Assembly (NCBI RefSeq): GCF_014243395.1
Contig: NZ_JACLCP010000003.1
Span: forward strand, 248,001-312,000
Origin: Winogradskyella flava
GTDB lineage: Bacteria; Bacteroidota; Bacteroidia; Flavobacteriales; Flavobacteriaceae
Direction: 5' to 3'
Length of the DNA stretch: 64,000 bases
Part shown: piece by piece, positions 1-7,281 of the stretch
Position numbering within the stretch: position 1 is the stretch's first letter
How the letters are laid out: every line of letters starts with the position of its first letter
Program-made: the position numbers and the translations under genes
Notes under the pieces: generated by a model
What the model was told of the DNA's origin: nothing
Seen by the model: only the letters and a program-made list of their open reading frames with translations
Databases searched by the model: none

Positions 1-285
1 AACACCAGTCACTAATATTAAGACATAAGGATTTCCTCCTAATGGTAATAGTTGCGCAATACGTTTTGCTAAAGTGAAATCATTTCCATTACTTAAAATA
101 AAGCTGTAAATAGCCCAAAATAAAAGGATAGCCAGGAATGGCACCAAAAAGACGGCTGCTTTTTTTAGAGGAATAAATAAAGCAGTTGTTAGCGCTGCTG
201 TCATTACCGACCACCAAGGCAAGAAAAAGGATAAAACAATAGCCAAAACTAGGGTAGCGATGAAGTTGAGTATTTTATTGTTCAT
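1..285 (-). CDS. Membrane protein, C-terminal part missing (window edge)
   Basis: This is the first 95 codons of a gene that runs off the left edge. The ATG at 285 lies directly against the stop codon of the acylase gene (286-288), so the two are probably co-transcribed. The visible protein has a hydrophobic segment at about residues 5-25, then a second and third around 30-65, and ends in a hydrophobic stretch after a GGNP motif. This looks like an integral inner-membrane protein. I do not recognise the family. Confidence 0.7.
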   Translation of the reverse strand, partial: MNNKILNFIATLVLAIVLSFFLPWWSVMTAALTTALFIPLKKAAVFLVPFLAILLFWAIYSFILSNGNDFTLAKRIAQLLPLGGNPYVLILVTGV

Positions 286-2700
286 TTATTTAGCTGGTAT
301 TAGGGTTTGAGTTCCGATAATGACGTCTGTAGCTTCATCGGATTGCAAAAAGTTGAGACTGTGGTATTTTCCTGCGGCCCAATCATCAATAAAATTATCG
401 TAATATTTACTACCTGGATTGCCAGACTGTCCTCCAGGATAAATACCTAGCGCAGTAGGAGGAGAGGTCATTTCTACAATCATCCGCCAAGATGGACCAT
501 GATTTTCTGATGTAGCATTCACAATATTTCGATCGCCACCAATTGGAATATCAAAACGAGAAAATGCAGGAAGTGCTTGCAATAAATGCCCTGCATAAGT
601 GCCTTTATAATTTGCCCATTTGTAATCGCCTTGCTCTTCTTTTATTTCTAAAAGACGTTCAGCAGCTTTTTTAAAGGCTAGAAGAAACAAATCTGAAGCA
701 GTTTCAACTTTATCAGTTTCAACAATATCCATTAACTCATGGTTACCATTATTCTTTAAAAGATAGATGGTCTGGTAGGTATATGGAGGAGTCAAAGCGG
801 TATCTTCTAAATCAAATTCATCCCAAACCATATTGTATAGTTTGCCATACCATTGTCTCCAAATACTTGGTCCAACTTCATCTATATCATTGTTAAATTG
901 CCATGACTTTATTTCTGATAAAATATCAAGTTCTTTATTGTTTAAGCCCGTTGTACTCATATGCTCTAGCATGTAGGGCACTAATTCTGCCGCTTTAAGA
1001 TTGTAATTATTGTTGTGTAAATTTTTAAAATCCTCTACATTAAATTTTTCCTTAGATGTAAAGAAGTCATTAATCACGCGATTTCTATAGGTTTCATAGC
1101 CATCATTAAAAACATAAAACGGATAATTTTCATCAACTGGATGCTGATTCGCGGAGCTTACAAAACCACGTTTTGGATTTTTGACTTTAGCATTAAATTC
1201 TTGAGGAATATAACTTTGCCAATCATTTTCTGGATTGCTACCATCCATTAAAAACTTGCCTTGTCCTTCCCATTTATTTGGAAATTTACCTTGGATCCAT
1301 AAAGCAATATCACCATCGGTTGAAGCAAATACAAAATTTTGAGCAGGCGCATTCCAATAGGCTAAGGCATTGACATAGTCGTCATAGTTTTTAGCCTTAT
1401 TGAGCTCTAAAAAGGTTTTTTGATTGTTACCACCTTCATGGCCTACCCATTTCATAGCGTAACCAGCCAATTCTAAATCGGATTTAAAATTTTTATCATA
1501 CACTACGGGACCATGGTGCGTATAAAGTACGGTATCCTTATAATTCTCTTTACCTTTAATTTTTATATCTTCAATTCTGATGGTTAGGTCTTTCCATTTG
1601 CCGTCATATTTATATTTGGTGCGGTTGTCGTTAAATTCGACCTTGTACCAATCAATAACATCTCTCGTGGCGTTGGTTTCTCCCCAAGCGATATGCTGGT
1701 TAAATCCTGAAATCACGCTCAAAGCTCCAGGAATAGTGGCGCCAAACGCATTATGATTTGGAGTACTCAACTGCATCACAAACCAAATGGCTGGTAAATT
1801 CAATCCTAAATGTGGATCATTCGCTAAGATTGGATGTCCTGTAGCTGACTTGTCACCAGAAATGGCCCAATTATTACTACCGTTATCTGGATTAGGCTTT
1901 ACAATGGTTTCTCTTATGGTATCTAAAAGGGCTAGACTTTCGGGTAATTCAGTTTGTGGTACATCAATAAAACTCCAATCCGTTTCGTTAGGAATAACTG
2001 GATCGTTTATATCGAAGAAATCTGGGAATAAGAGATCAAAATTAGCTTTCCCGAAAAGTCTTAAAACATTAGTGTATTCTAAATCGTCATCACCTCCTGC
2101 CAGCATTTTAGTCATATACATTAATAGAAGTGCCGTCTTCTTTGGTGTCCATTTCTCAGGTTGATAGTCCAATAATTTGTACTCAACAGGATAATCTTTT
2201 GGGTCGAGTTGATCGATATAGGCATTGACACCATCAGCATAATCTTGAACAAAAGCCAAAGTTTCAGGATCATGTTTTTCCATATAGGAGATAGCTTGAT
2301 CTGCGCCATAACCCATACCTCGACGTCGCTCAGTTCTATCATAGTTTAAAGCGCCCTCTCCAATAATTTCGGACAAACGCCCAGCAGAGGCATAGGTTTG
2401 AAACTCCAACTGCCACAAGCGATGTTTTGCGGTTAAGTAACCTTGTGCTTTATATAGGTCGTGATTATTTTGAGCGAATACATGCGGAATTAATTGCGCA
2501 TCATAATGCACGCTTACCTTATCTTTTAATCCTGGAATTGAGACTTCTCCAGTAATGGATTCATCAATTTCGTTCTGCCAAATACCTGCATATGGATTTA
2601 AAAATTTTCCAATAGGTGGAACGGCACCCAGCTTGGTATTTAAAACGTAAAATATTCCTATGGTCAGTAGAAAGGAAAGAACCAGTTTTGCGTATTTCAT
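286..2700 (-). CDS. Penicillin acylase family hydrolase (S45, Ntn hydrolase)
   Basis: The 804-residue protein has the length and order of an S45 acylase precursor: an N-terminal signal or anchor (about residues 5-22), an alpha chain, a linker and a beta chain starting at the nucleophile. The sequence NGSNNWAISG places the expected autocleavage between Gly274 and Ser275, with Ser275 as the N-terminal nucleophile. This family hydrolyses amide bonds of penicillins, acyl-homoserine lactones or other acyl amides, usually in the periplasm. The substrate cannot be read from the sequence. The gene is last but one in a minus-strand run that begins at recF. An ATG start precedes a good export signal. 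Confidence 0.92.
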   Translation of the reverse strand: MKYAKLVLSFLLTIGIFYVLNTKLGAVPPIGKFLNPYAGIWQNEIDESITGEVSIPGLKDKVSVHYDAQLIPHVFAQNNHDLYKAQGYLTAKHRLWQLEFQTYASAGRLSEIIGEGALNYDRTERRRGMGYGADQAISYMEKHDPETLAFVQDYADGVNAYIDQLDPKDYPVEYKLLDYQPEKWTPKKTALLLMYMTKMLAGGDDDLEYTNVLRLFGKANFDLLFPDFFDINDPVIPNETDWSFIDVPQTELPESLALLDTIRETIVKPNPDNGSNNWAISGDKSATGHPILANDPHLGLNLPAIWFVMQLSTPNHNAFGATIPGALSVISGFNQHIAWGETNATRDVIDWYKVEFNDNRTKYKYDGKWKDLTIRIEDIKIKGKENYKDTVLYTHHGPVVYDKNFKSDLELAGYAMKWVGHEGGNNQKTFLELNKAKNYDDYVNALAYWNAPAQNFVFASTDGDIALWIQGKFPNKWEGQGKFLMDGSNPENDWQSYIPQEFNAKVKNPKRGFVSSANQHPVDENYPFYVFNDGYETYRNRVINDFFTSKEKFNVEDFKNLHNNNYNLKAAELVPYMLEHMSTTGLNNKELDILSEIKSWQFNNDIDEVGPSIWRQWYGKLYNMVWDEFDLEDTALTPPYTYQTIYLLKNNGNHELMDIVETDKVETASDLFLLAFKKAAERLLEIKEEQGDYKWANYKGTYAGHLLQALPAFSRFDIPIGGDRNIVNATSENHGPSWRMIVEMTSPPTALGIYPGGQSGNPGSKYYDNFIDDWAAGKYHSLNFLQSDEATDVIIGTQTLIPAK

Positions 2701-2737
2701 TTAAGCCAAAAAAATTAGAACTTAAAAATACCAAATA

Positions 2738-3265
2738 TTATTCTAAAATGATGGTGTCGATAAGTAGTTTGAAGCTTTCCTCTTTTTTATTGCCGATTAA
2801 GAATGCAATCTCTTCCATTTGTTGCCCTTTAAAGTTGGGAATATCCAAGCGATAGCCTCTAAAGGAAGCATACATCTTATCAAACGGAATTTCTATAGTT
2901 TGCCAGTCGGCAGTCGTGTCAAACTCATAAATATATGAGTGTCTATCAGAATCATTGTCTTTTACTCTAAACTGATAGGTCTTTCCATCGCCTTTTATTC
3001 TGATATTGAATTTTGAATATTCCGTGGCATCAACAGTTTCAAAATAATAGCGCAATGAAGAGAATCCGCCATTATTTTCTAGAGATACGTCGCCAGTGTA
3101 TTCGCCATGACCATCAGAATTGATTTTAAAATGTCCATCAGATCGTCCGCCCATAACAACGTCATCGAGAATGCGCCAGCTACTAATATCACTATCTGAA
3201 TTAAAATTAAATAAGGTCATCGTTTGAAAGTATATGGATATACATATGAAAATAAAGAGCCTCAT
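2738..3265 (-). CDS. CIA30-family (NDUFAF1-like) carbohydrate-binding-fold protein
   Basis: The 175-residue protein begins with a short hydrophobic signal-like segment. It then carries motifs of the CIA30 family: a W-x-x-x-D-D-V-M-G-G-x-S stretch at about residues 31-43, followed by G-x-x-x-L-E-N-N-G-G-F-S-S. The family is named for a mitochondrial complex I assembly factor, but bacterial members have no proven role and the fold is a jelly roll. It sits 72 bases downstream of the DUF721 gene on the same strand. I see no complex I genes nearby, so a complex I role should not be assumed. Confidence 0.8.
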   Translation of the reverse strand: MRLFIFICISIYFQTMTLFNFNSDSDISSWRILDDVVMGGRSDGHFKINSDGHGEYTGDVSLENNGGFSSLRYYFETVDATEYSKFNIRIKGDGKTYQFRVKDNDSDRHSYIYEFDTTADWQTIEIPFDKMYASFRGYRLDIPNFKGQQMEEIAFLIGNKKEESFKLLIDTIILE

Positions 3266-3339
3266 GTGATACTTTTTGTAAAGATACGAAGCATCAATCC
3301 TGGCACTTTTAGGTTTTTGAAAACTTTAGCATTTTTAGA

Positions 3340-3636
3340 CTAACGCAGCACTAATTTTTTTACAACGTCTTTGCCAATAGATTCGTTAAGCATTTTTACA
3401 ATCTTTTCATTACCATAACTCAATTCTTCACGCAGTACGCTAGAACTCAACTGCACATACAAAGTTTCGTGCTTTAACTCGATTGCTGTGGTGTAGTTGT
3501 TTACACCATTACCCATTAGATTTGCCCATGCTTCTCGAACATTGACTTTGTCCAATCCTGATTCTAAATTGTTGGTTTTTACAAACTCCTTTAGGATCTC
3601 TTCAATAGGTCGGTTATCGTTATTGCGTTTTGCCAT
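3340..3636 (-). CDS. DUF721 domain protein (DciA-like)
   Basis: This 98-residue basic protein matches the DUF721 pattern: an N-terminal IEEIL..F motif, a central V-x-x-x-W-x-x-x-x-G block (VREAWANLMG), then alternating strands ending in L-x-x-E-L-x-x-x-K-x-x-x-x-x-x-x-N-x-x-x-G. DUF721 includes DciA, the replicative-helicase operator of bacteria that lack DnaC/DnaI. Its place two genes downstream of recF fits replication and repair. A hairpin at 3643-3660 sits just before its start. The family call is firm; a helicase-loading role is inferred. Confidence 0.85.
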   Translation of the reverse strand: MAKRNNDNRPIEEILKEFVKTNNLESGLDKVNVREAWANLMGNGVNNYTTAIELKHETLYVQLSSSVLREELSYGNEKIVKMLNESIGKDVVKKLVLR

Positions 3637-3642
3637 AATTAC

Positions 3643-3660
3643 TTCCTGTGAACACAGGAA
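3643..3660 (-). promoter_or_regulatory. Hairpin in the leader of the DUF721 gene
   Basis: An 8-bp perfect inverted repeat (TTCCTGTG, AA, CACAGGAA) fills most of the 34-base gap between the lipoprotein gene and the DUF721 start codon. No T tract follows on the minus strand, so it does not look like a terminator. It could be a translational or processing element, or a protein-binding site. Confidence 0.4.
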
Positions 3661-3670
3661 TCTTTATTAA

Positions 3671-4090
3671 TTACTCAATATCCAAATTTATTGGCGTATA
3701 ACGTTTATATAAATATACGTTGTTATTTTCATTCTTAATCTTAAGATGCTCTTTTGAGGCTTCTAATACGGTTTCTACCCAATTTGAATATGGTGTACTA
3801 TAATGAATATTTAATTGGTTGTCCTCAATTTTTAACGCTAGTGCTTCAGAGTCATCCGAAGTGAAATAGGTATCATTGATTCCGGGCTTCACCTTTTTTC
3901 TAAAACCTTTTGAACTATCATTGATTTTTATATAGTCAATGGTTTCGTTAAATCGATATTGTTTCACAGTACCATCAGCAAGAGTGACTTTTTCAATTTC
4001 CCAGTAACCATCGAGGTGTTCTATATACGTTTCTGGATTTCCAGAGCAGCCCAACACGACAATACAGACTAGCCATAATAATTTTCTCAT
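3671..4090 (-). CDS. Small lipocalin-like lipoprotein
   Basis: The 139-residue protein has a lipoprotein signal with the lipobox ending at Cys15 (IVVLGC). The mature part begins with a G-Y-W-E-I-E-K-V pattern typical of small lipocalin-like Bacteroidota lipoproteins, followed by alternating strands. Its ATG overlaps the recF stop by four bases (ATGA), so translation is probably coupled to recF. The linkage is positional; I see no DNA-related motif in the protein. It probably faces the periplasm or outer membrane. Function unknown. Confidence 0.75.
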   Translation of the reverse strand: MRKLLWLVCIVVLGCSGNPETYIEHLDGYWEIEKVTLADGTVKQYRFNETIDYIKINDSSKGFRKKVKPGINDTYFTSDDSEALALKIEDNQLNIHYSTPYSNWVETVLEASKEHLKIKNENNNVYLYKRYTPINLDIE

Positions 4091-5166
4091 AGCTTAAACA
4101 ATTTATAGGATTGATGAATCTGCTTTACAACGTTCTCTGTTCGATCGGCATGTGTATCGCTTATAAAAATCTGACCAAAATGTTCATCGTCCACTAAGCT
4201 TATAATTTGTGCCACACGATTTTCATCCAGTTTATCAAAAATATCGTCCAGCAATAAAATAGGCGCCACACCGCTTTGTTGCTTTATAAAATCGAACTGG
4301 GCTAATTTTAGTGCAATCAAAAAGGATTTTTGTTGACCTTGACTTCCAAATTTTTTAATTGGGAAATCATCAATTAAAAACACCAAATCATCTTTGTGCG
4401 TGCCAACACTTGTGTATTGTAAAGCTTTGTCTTTGTTGAGGTTGGATTGTAATAGGTCTATGAGTTCTCTTTCGAATAAATCACTTTTATATTTTAAATC
4501 TATGACTTCTTTACTTTGGCTAATAGCTTCATAACGTTCCTTGAAAATTGGTATAAAAATCTTTAGGAATTCTTCTCTTTTTTTGAATATTTCTGACGCA
4601 TATGCATTAAGTTGCTCGTTGTAAATGGCAAGCGTATCGCCATTGAATGTGTTGTTTAGCGCAAAATATTTCAGAAGCGCGTTGCGCTGCGATAATACTT
4701 TGTTGTAGCTGATTAAAGCAGATAAATAGGTTTTATCACTTTGTGAAATGACACTGTCAATGAATTTTCTTCGTGTATCACTACCTTCAATAATTAAATC
4801 GCGATCTGCAGGTGAAATAATAACTAATGGAATAAAGCCAATGTGATCGCTAAATTTCTCGTAGGCTTTTCCGTTTCGTTTAATAATTTTTTTCTGTCCA
4901 CGCTTTAACGACACCACAATTCTTTCAGTTCTTTCGAGCTTTGTGAAATTGCCATCAACAACAAAAAATTCTGTATCATGTTTTATATTTTGAAGTGCTA
5001 TTGGGTTAAAATAACTCTTGCCAAATGCCAAATGGTAAATAGCGTCCAGAGCATTGGTTTTTCCAACACCATTCGCACCAACAAAGCAATTGATTTTAGC
5101 GTCGAAATCGAAAACCTGACTTTCAAAATTTTTGTAATTAACTAAAGATAGCGTGTTTAGAATCAT
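4087..5166 (-). CDS. recF: DNA replication and repair protein RecF
   Basis: The 359-residue length is normal for RecF. The N-terminus has L-x-L-x-N-Y-K-N-F and a Walker A motif GANGVGKT at residues 30-37. The middle has the RecF signature with D-R-D-L-I-x-x-x-x-x-x-R-R-x-F-I-D. The C-terminus has an ABC-type signature region (FGSQGQQKS) and Walker B ([11 protein letters not shown]). RecF binds ssDNA-dsDNA junctions and helps RecOR load RecA at gaps. It heads a minus-strand run with a lipoprotein gene and a DUF721 gene. dnaA, often beside recF elsewhere, is not in this window. Confidence 0.97.
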   Translation of the reverse strand: MILNTLSLVNYKNFESQVFDFDAKINCFVGANGVGKTNALDAIYHLAFGKSYFNPIALQNIKHDTEFFVVDGNFTKLERTERIVVSLKRGQKKIIKRNGKAYEKFSDHIGFIPLVIISPADRDLIIEGSDTRRKFIDSVISQSDKTYLSALISYNKVLSQRNALLKYFALNNTFNGDTLAIYNEQLNAYASEIFKKREEFLKIFIPIFKERYEAISQSKEVIDLKYKSDLFERELIDLLQSNLNKDKALQYTSVGTHKDDLVFLIDDFPIKKFGSQGQQKSFLIALKLAQFDFIKQQSGVAPILLLDDIFDKLDENRVAQIISLVDDEHFGQIFISDTHADRTENVVKQIHQSYKLFKL

Positions 5167-5275
5167 AAAAATTACACTGTTTCCTTGTATTTATTGCTGT
5201 TGAGAGGTGTAAATTCGTCTTGCAAATTATTGAAAAATAACAAATAAATAGGCTTTTAAATCCCAATAAAAATTT

Positions 5276-5283
5276 TATTTTTG
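5276..5283 (+). promoter_or_regulatory. Bacteroidota -7 element for the TPR/ribH operon
   Basis: TATTTTTG matches the Bacteroidota -7 consensus TAnnTTTG. It lies 22 bases before the ATG at 5306, giving a short leader. I see no clear -33 TTG at the usual distance. Confidence 0.5.
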
Positions 5284-5305
5284 CGCACGCATTAATAGAC
5301 AAGAT

Positions 5306-6070
5306 ATGGCAACGTATAAGAAAAGAGGCTACAAACCAAAAACCAAAAAGGAAAAGGAAGAAATTGTTGAGGAAAACTCAGCAACAGCAGAGGTATTTAA
5401 TACTTTGGATGAGGGCGCTTCTAAAACGGAAGAATGGTTTGTTAAAAATCAAAATTATATTATTGGTGCTATTGCAGCTATCGCGTTAGTTGTTTTGGGT
5501 TACTTGGGTTATAGTAAATTTATTGCTGAGCCACAAGGTAAGGAAGCCATGAACGAAATGTACCAGGCTAAGAAGTATTTTGAGGATGCTGCCAATGGAA
5601 TTTCCTCAGATTCATTGTATACGATGTCTTTAAATGGTGGAGAAGGAAAATATGGTATGTTAGATATTATAGATCAATATGGCGGAACACCTGCTGCTAA
5701 TCTAGCGAACTATTATGCAGGTATGGCGTATTTGAATCTTAAGGATTATCAAAATGCAGTAACTTATTTAAGTGATTTTTCTAGTGATGATAAAATGCTG
5801 GGACCAATTGCTAAAGGTGGTATTGGTGATGCTTTTGTACAATTAGAACAATTACCAGAAGCATTGGAGTATTACGAAAAAGCATTCAAGGCAAACGTCA
5901 ATGAGTTTACTACACCAATGTATCTACTGAAAGCTGCACGTGTCGCTATAGATTTAGATGAAAACTCTAAAGCTTTAGATTATTTGAAGCGCATAAAATC
6001 GGACTTTCCTGATGCTACGGAAGCTGGACAAGTCGATATTTTAATTGGAAAAGTAGAAGCAAGCTTATAA
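5306..6070 (+). CDS. Membrane-anchored tetratricopeptide protein (YfgM-like)
   Basis: The 254-residue protein starts with a Lys/Glu-rich cytoplasmic tail and has one transmembrane helix at about residues 50-70. An extracytoplasmic TPR domain follows, with recognisable units around residues 130-155, 165-195 and 200-240 (NYYAGMAYLNLKDYQNAVTYL and ALEYYEKAFKAN types). The topology resembles YfgM, an ancillary SecYEG-associated protein, but that equivalence is inferred. It is three bases upstream of ribH and heads a long plus-strand run. Its promoter is probably the -7 box at 5276. Confidence 0.8.
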   Translation: MATYKKRGYKPKTKKEKEEIVEENSATAEVFNTLDEGASKTEEWFVKNQNYIIGAIAAIALVVLGYLGYSKFIAEPQGKEAMNEMYQAKKYFEDAANGISSDSLYTMSLNGGEGKYGMLDIIDQYGGTPAANLANYYAGMAYLNLKDYQNAVTYLSDFSSDDKMLGPIAKGGIGDAFVQLEQLPEALEYYEKAFKANVNEFTTPMYLLKAARVAIDLDENSKALDYLKRIKSDFPDATEAGQVDILIGKVEASL

Positions 6071-6073
6071 AAC

Positions 6074-6580
6074 ATGGCTACTGCAAATCATAATTTATCG
6101 AACTACGATAAAGCCACAATCCCAAACGCGAAAGACTTTCGGTTTGGGATTGTTGTTTCAGAATGGAATGATACCATTACTGAAGGACTTTGGCAAGGTG
6201 CGTTTGATGCACTAATAGATTGTGGTGCTTTAAAGGAAAATATCGTTCGCTGGAACGTTCCTGGAACTTTTGAACTCACTTACGGAGCTGCACGACTTTC
6301 TAAAAGTGTTTATGCCGATTCTGGTATGCTTGATGCTATCATTGTTATTGGCTGTGTGATTCAAGGCGAGACTAAGCATTTCGATTTTGTTTGCGAGGGT
6401 GTTACCCAAGGTATTAAGGATTTGAATCTTCAAGGTGATATACCTGTTATCTTTTGTGTGCTTACAGATAATAATAGGCAACAATCTATTGACCGTTCTG
6501 GTGGAAAGCATGGCAATAAAGGTACTGAGGCCGCTATCACTGCTATAAAAATGGCAGCATTGCGAAGAGATACCAAGTAG
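6074..6580 (+). CDS. ribH: 6,7-dimethyl-8-ribityllumazine synthase
   Basis: The 168-residue protein has the RibH hallmarks. They are F-x-x-x-x-S-x-x-N/W-x-x-I-T near residues 26-36, the V-P-G-T/S-F-E-L motif (VPGTFELTYGA), V-I-G-C-V-I-Q-G-E-T-x-H-F-D-F-V-C with the catalytic His, and a P-V-I-F-C-V-L-T tail motif. It condenses 5-amino-6-ribitylamino-uracil with dihydroxybutanone phosphate in riboflavin synthesis and normally forms icosahedral or pentameric shells. No other rib gene is in the window and no FMN riboswitch is visible upstream. Confidence 0.97.
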   Translation: MATANHNLSNYDKATIPNAKDFRFGIVVSEWNDTITEGLWQGAFDALIDCGALKENIVRWNVPGTFELTYGAARLSKSVYADSGMLDAIIVIGCVIQGETKHFDFVCEGVTQGIKDLNLQGDIPVIFCVLTDNNRQQSIDRSGGKHGNKGTEAAITAIKMAALRRDTK

Positions 6581-6761
6581 TTTTTAGTCTGAGTATTCAC
6601 TAGAACGTAAAATTGCTTACGATTTACTTCATGCTTCCAACCTCAAGCTTCTAACTTATTATGGCATCCTTTTTGTTGATAATTTTAAGGAATCCTTAGA
6701 CTATTTTTCTTAGTATTTTAAGTACTTTTGAAGTGAATCAAGGTTTAATTCACGAGTCAAC

Positions 6762-6986
6762 TTGTTTAATCAGAGGAAAAATAAACGGTTTAGCTACAAA
6801 CCTCGTTTTCAGGATTCTAATCCCGACACTGATCGGAAAGAGTCGAAAGACGACTTGGAGATGAAATGGAATGAAATTAAAGGGCATGCCAAACGAAAAG
6901 GGAATAAACTATTTTCGTTGCCAGCTTTAATAATCATGCTAGTATCTCTTTTTGTTTTAATGTATATCCTAGAGGGGTATATTTAA
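6762..6986 (+). CDS. Small single-pass membrane protein with RKNKRFSYKPRF N-terminus
   Basis: This 74-residue protein begins at a TTG. The frame is open upstream only to a TGA at 6729-6731 and holds no ATG, so TTG is the best start. The N-terminus is basic with K-R-F-S-Y-K-P-R-F, the middle is charged, and one transmembrane helix lies at about residues 52-72 near the C-terminus. It shares the SYKPR head and the C-terminal helix with the next gene, which suggests tandem paralogues. Function unknown. It lies between ribH and mutL. Confidence 0.65.
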   Translation: MFNQRKNKRFSYKPRFQDSNPDTDRKESKDDLEMKWNEIKGHAKRKGNKLFSLPALIIMLVSLFVLMYILEGYI

Positions 6987-6996
6987 TAAGGATATT

Positions 6997-7281
6997 ATGG
7001 GTTTAATGAAGTTAAAAAGGAATAAAAAGTATAGTTATAAGCCTCGTTATTACAAAGGTGATGGAAATCCTTATGAATTGAAGCATAAATTCGACGGATA
7101 CAGAAAAACGGTTAATACGCCAAAAGGTATCAAAGCAAAGTTTAATGCCGCTTTGGACGAATATCAAAACGATAGAGATGATAGCGTGAATAAGCGCGTG
7201 TTTATTATTGCAGGTGTTTTAATTTTACTATTCTTATTTTTAATAGGTTTCGACTTGTCTATTTTCTTTCCAAAAGGCTAA
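6997..7281 (+). CDS. Small membrane protein (often mislabelled riboflavin synthase subunit beta)
   Basis: The 94-residue protein has a basic head (LKRNKKYSYKPRYY), a charged middle and one transmembrane helix at about residues 68-88. Flavobacterial homologues in this position have, as I recall, often been named riboflavin synthase subunit beta, apparently by transfer from the adjacent ribH. Nothing in the protein resembles RibH or RibE: it has no catalytic His and no lumazine-binding motif. Its stop overlaps the mutL start by one base (TAATG), so expression is coupled to mutL. Real function unknown. Confidence 0.75.
   Translation: MGLMKLKRNKKYSYKPRYYKGDGNPYELKHKFDGYRKTVNTPKGIKAKFNAALDEYQNDRDDSVNKRVFIIAGVLILLFLFLIGFDLSIFFPKG

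Noticed and set aside
6997-7281. Riboflavin synthase subunit beta as the product name
   Set aside because: The protein has no lumazine-synthase motifs and has a membrane helix. The name seems to come from its ribH neighbour.
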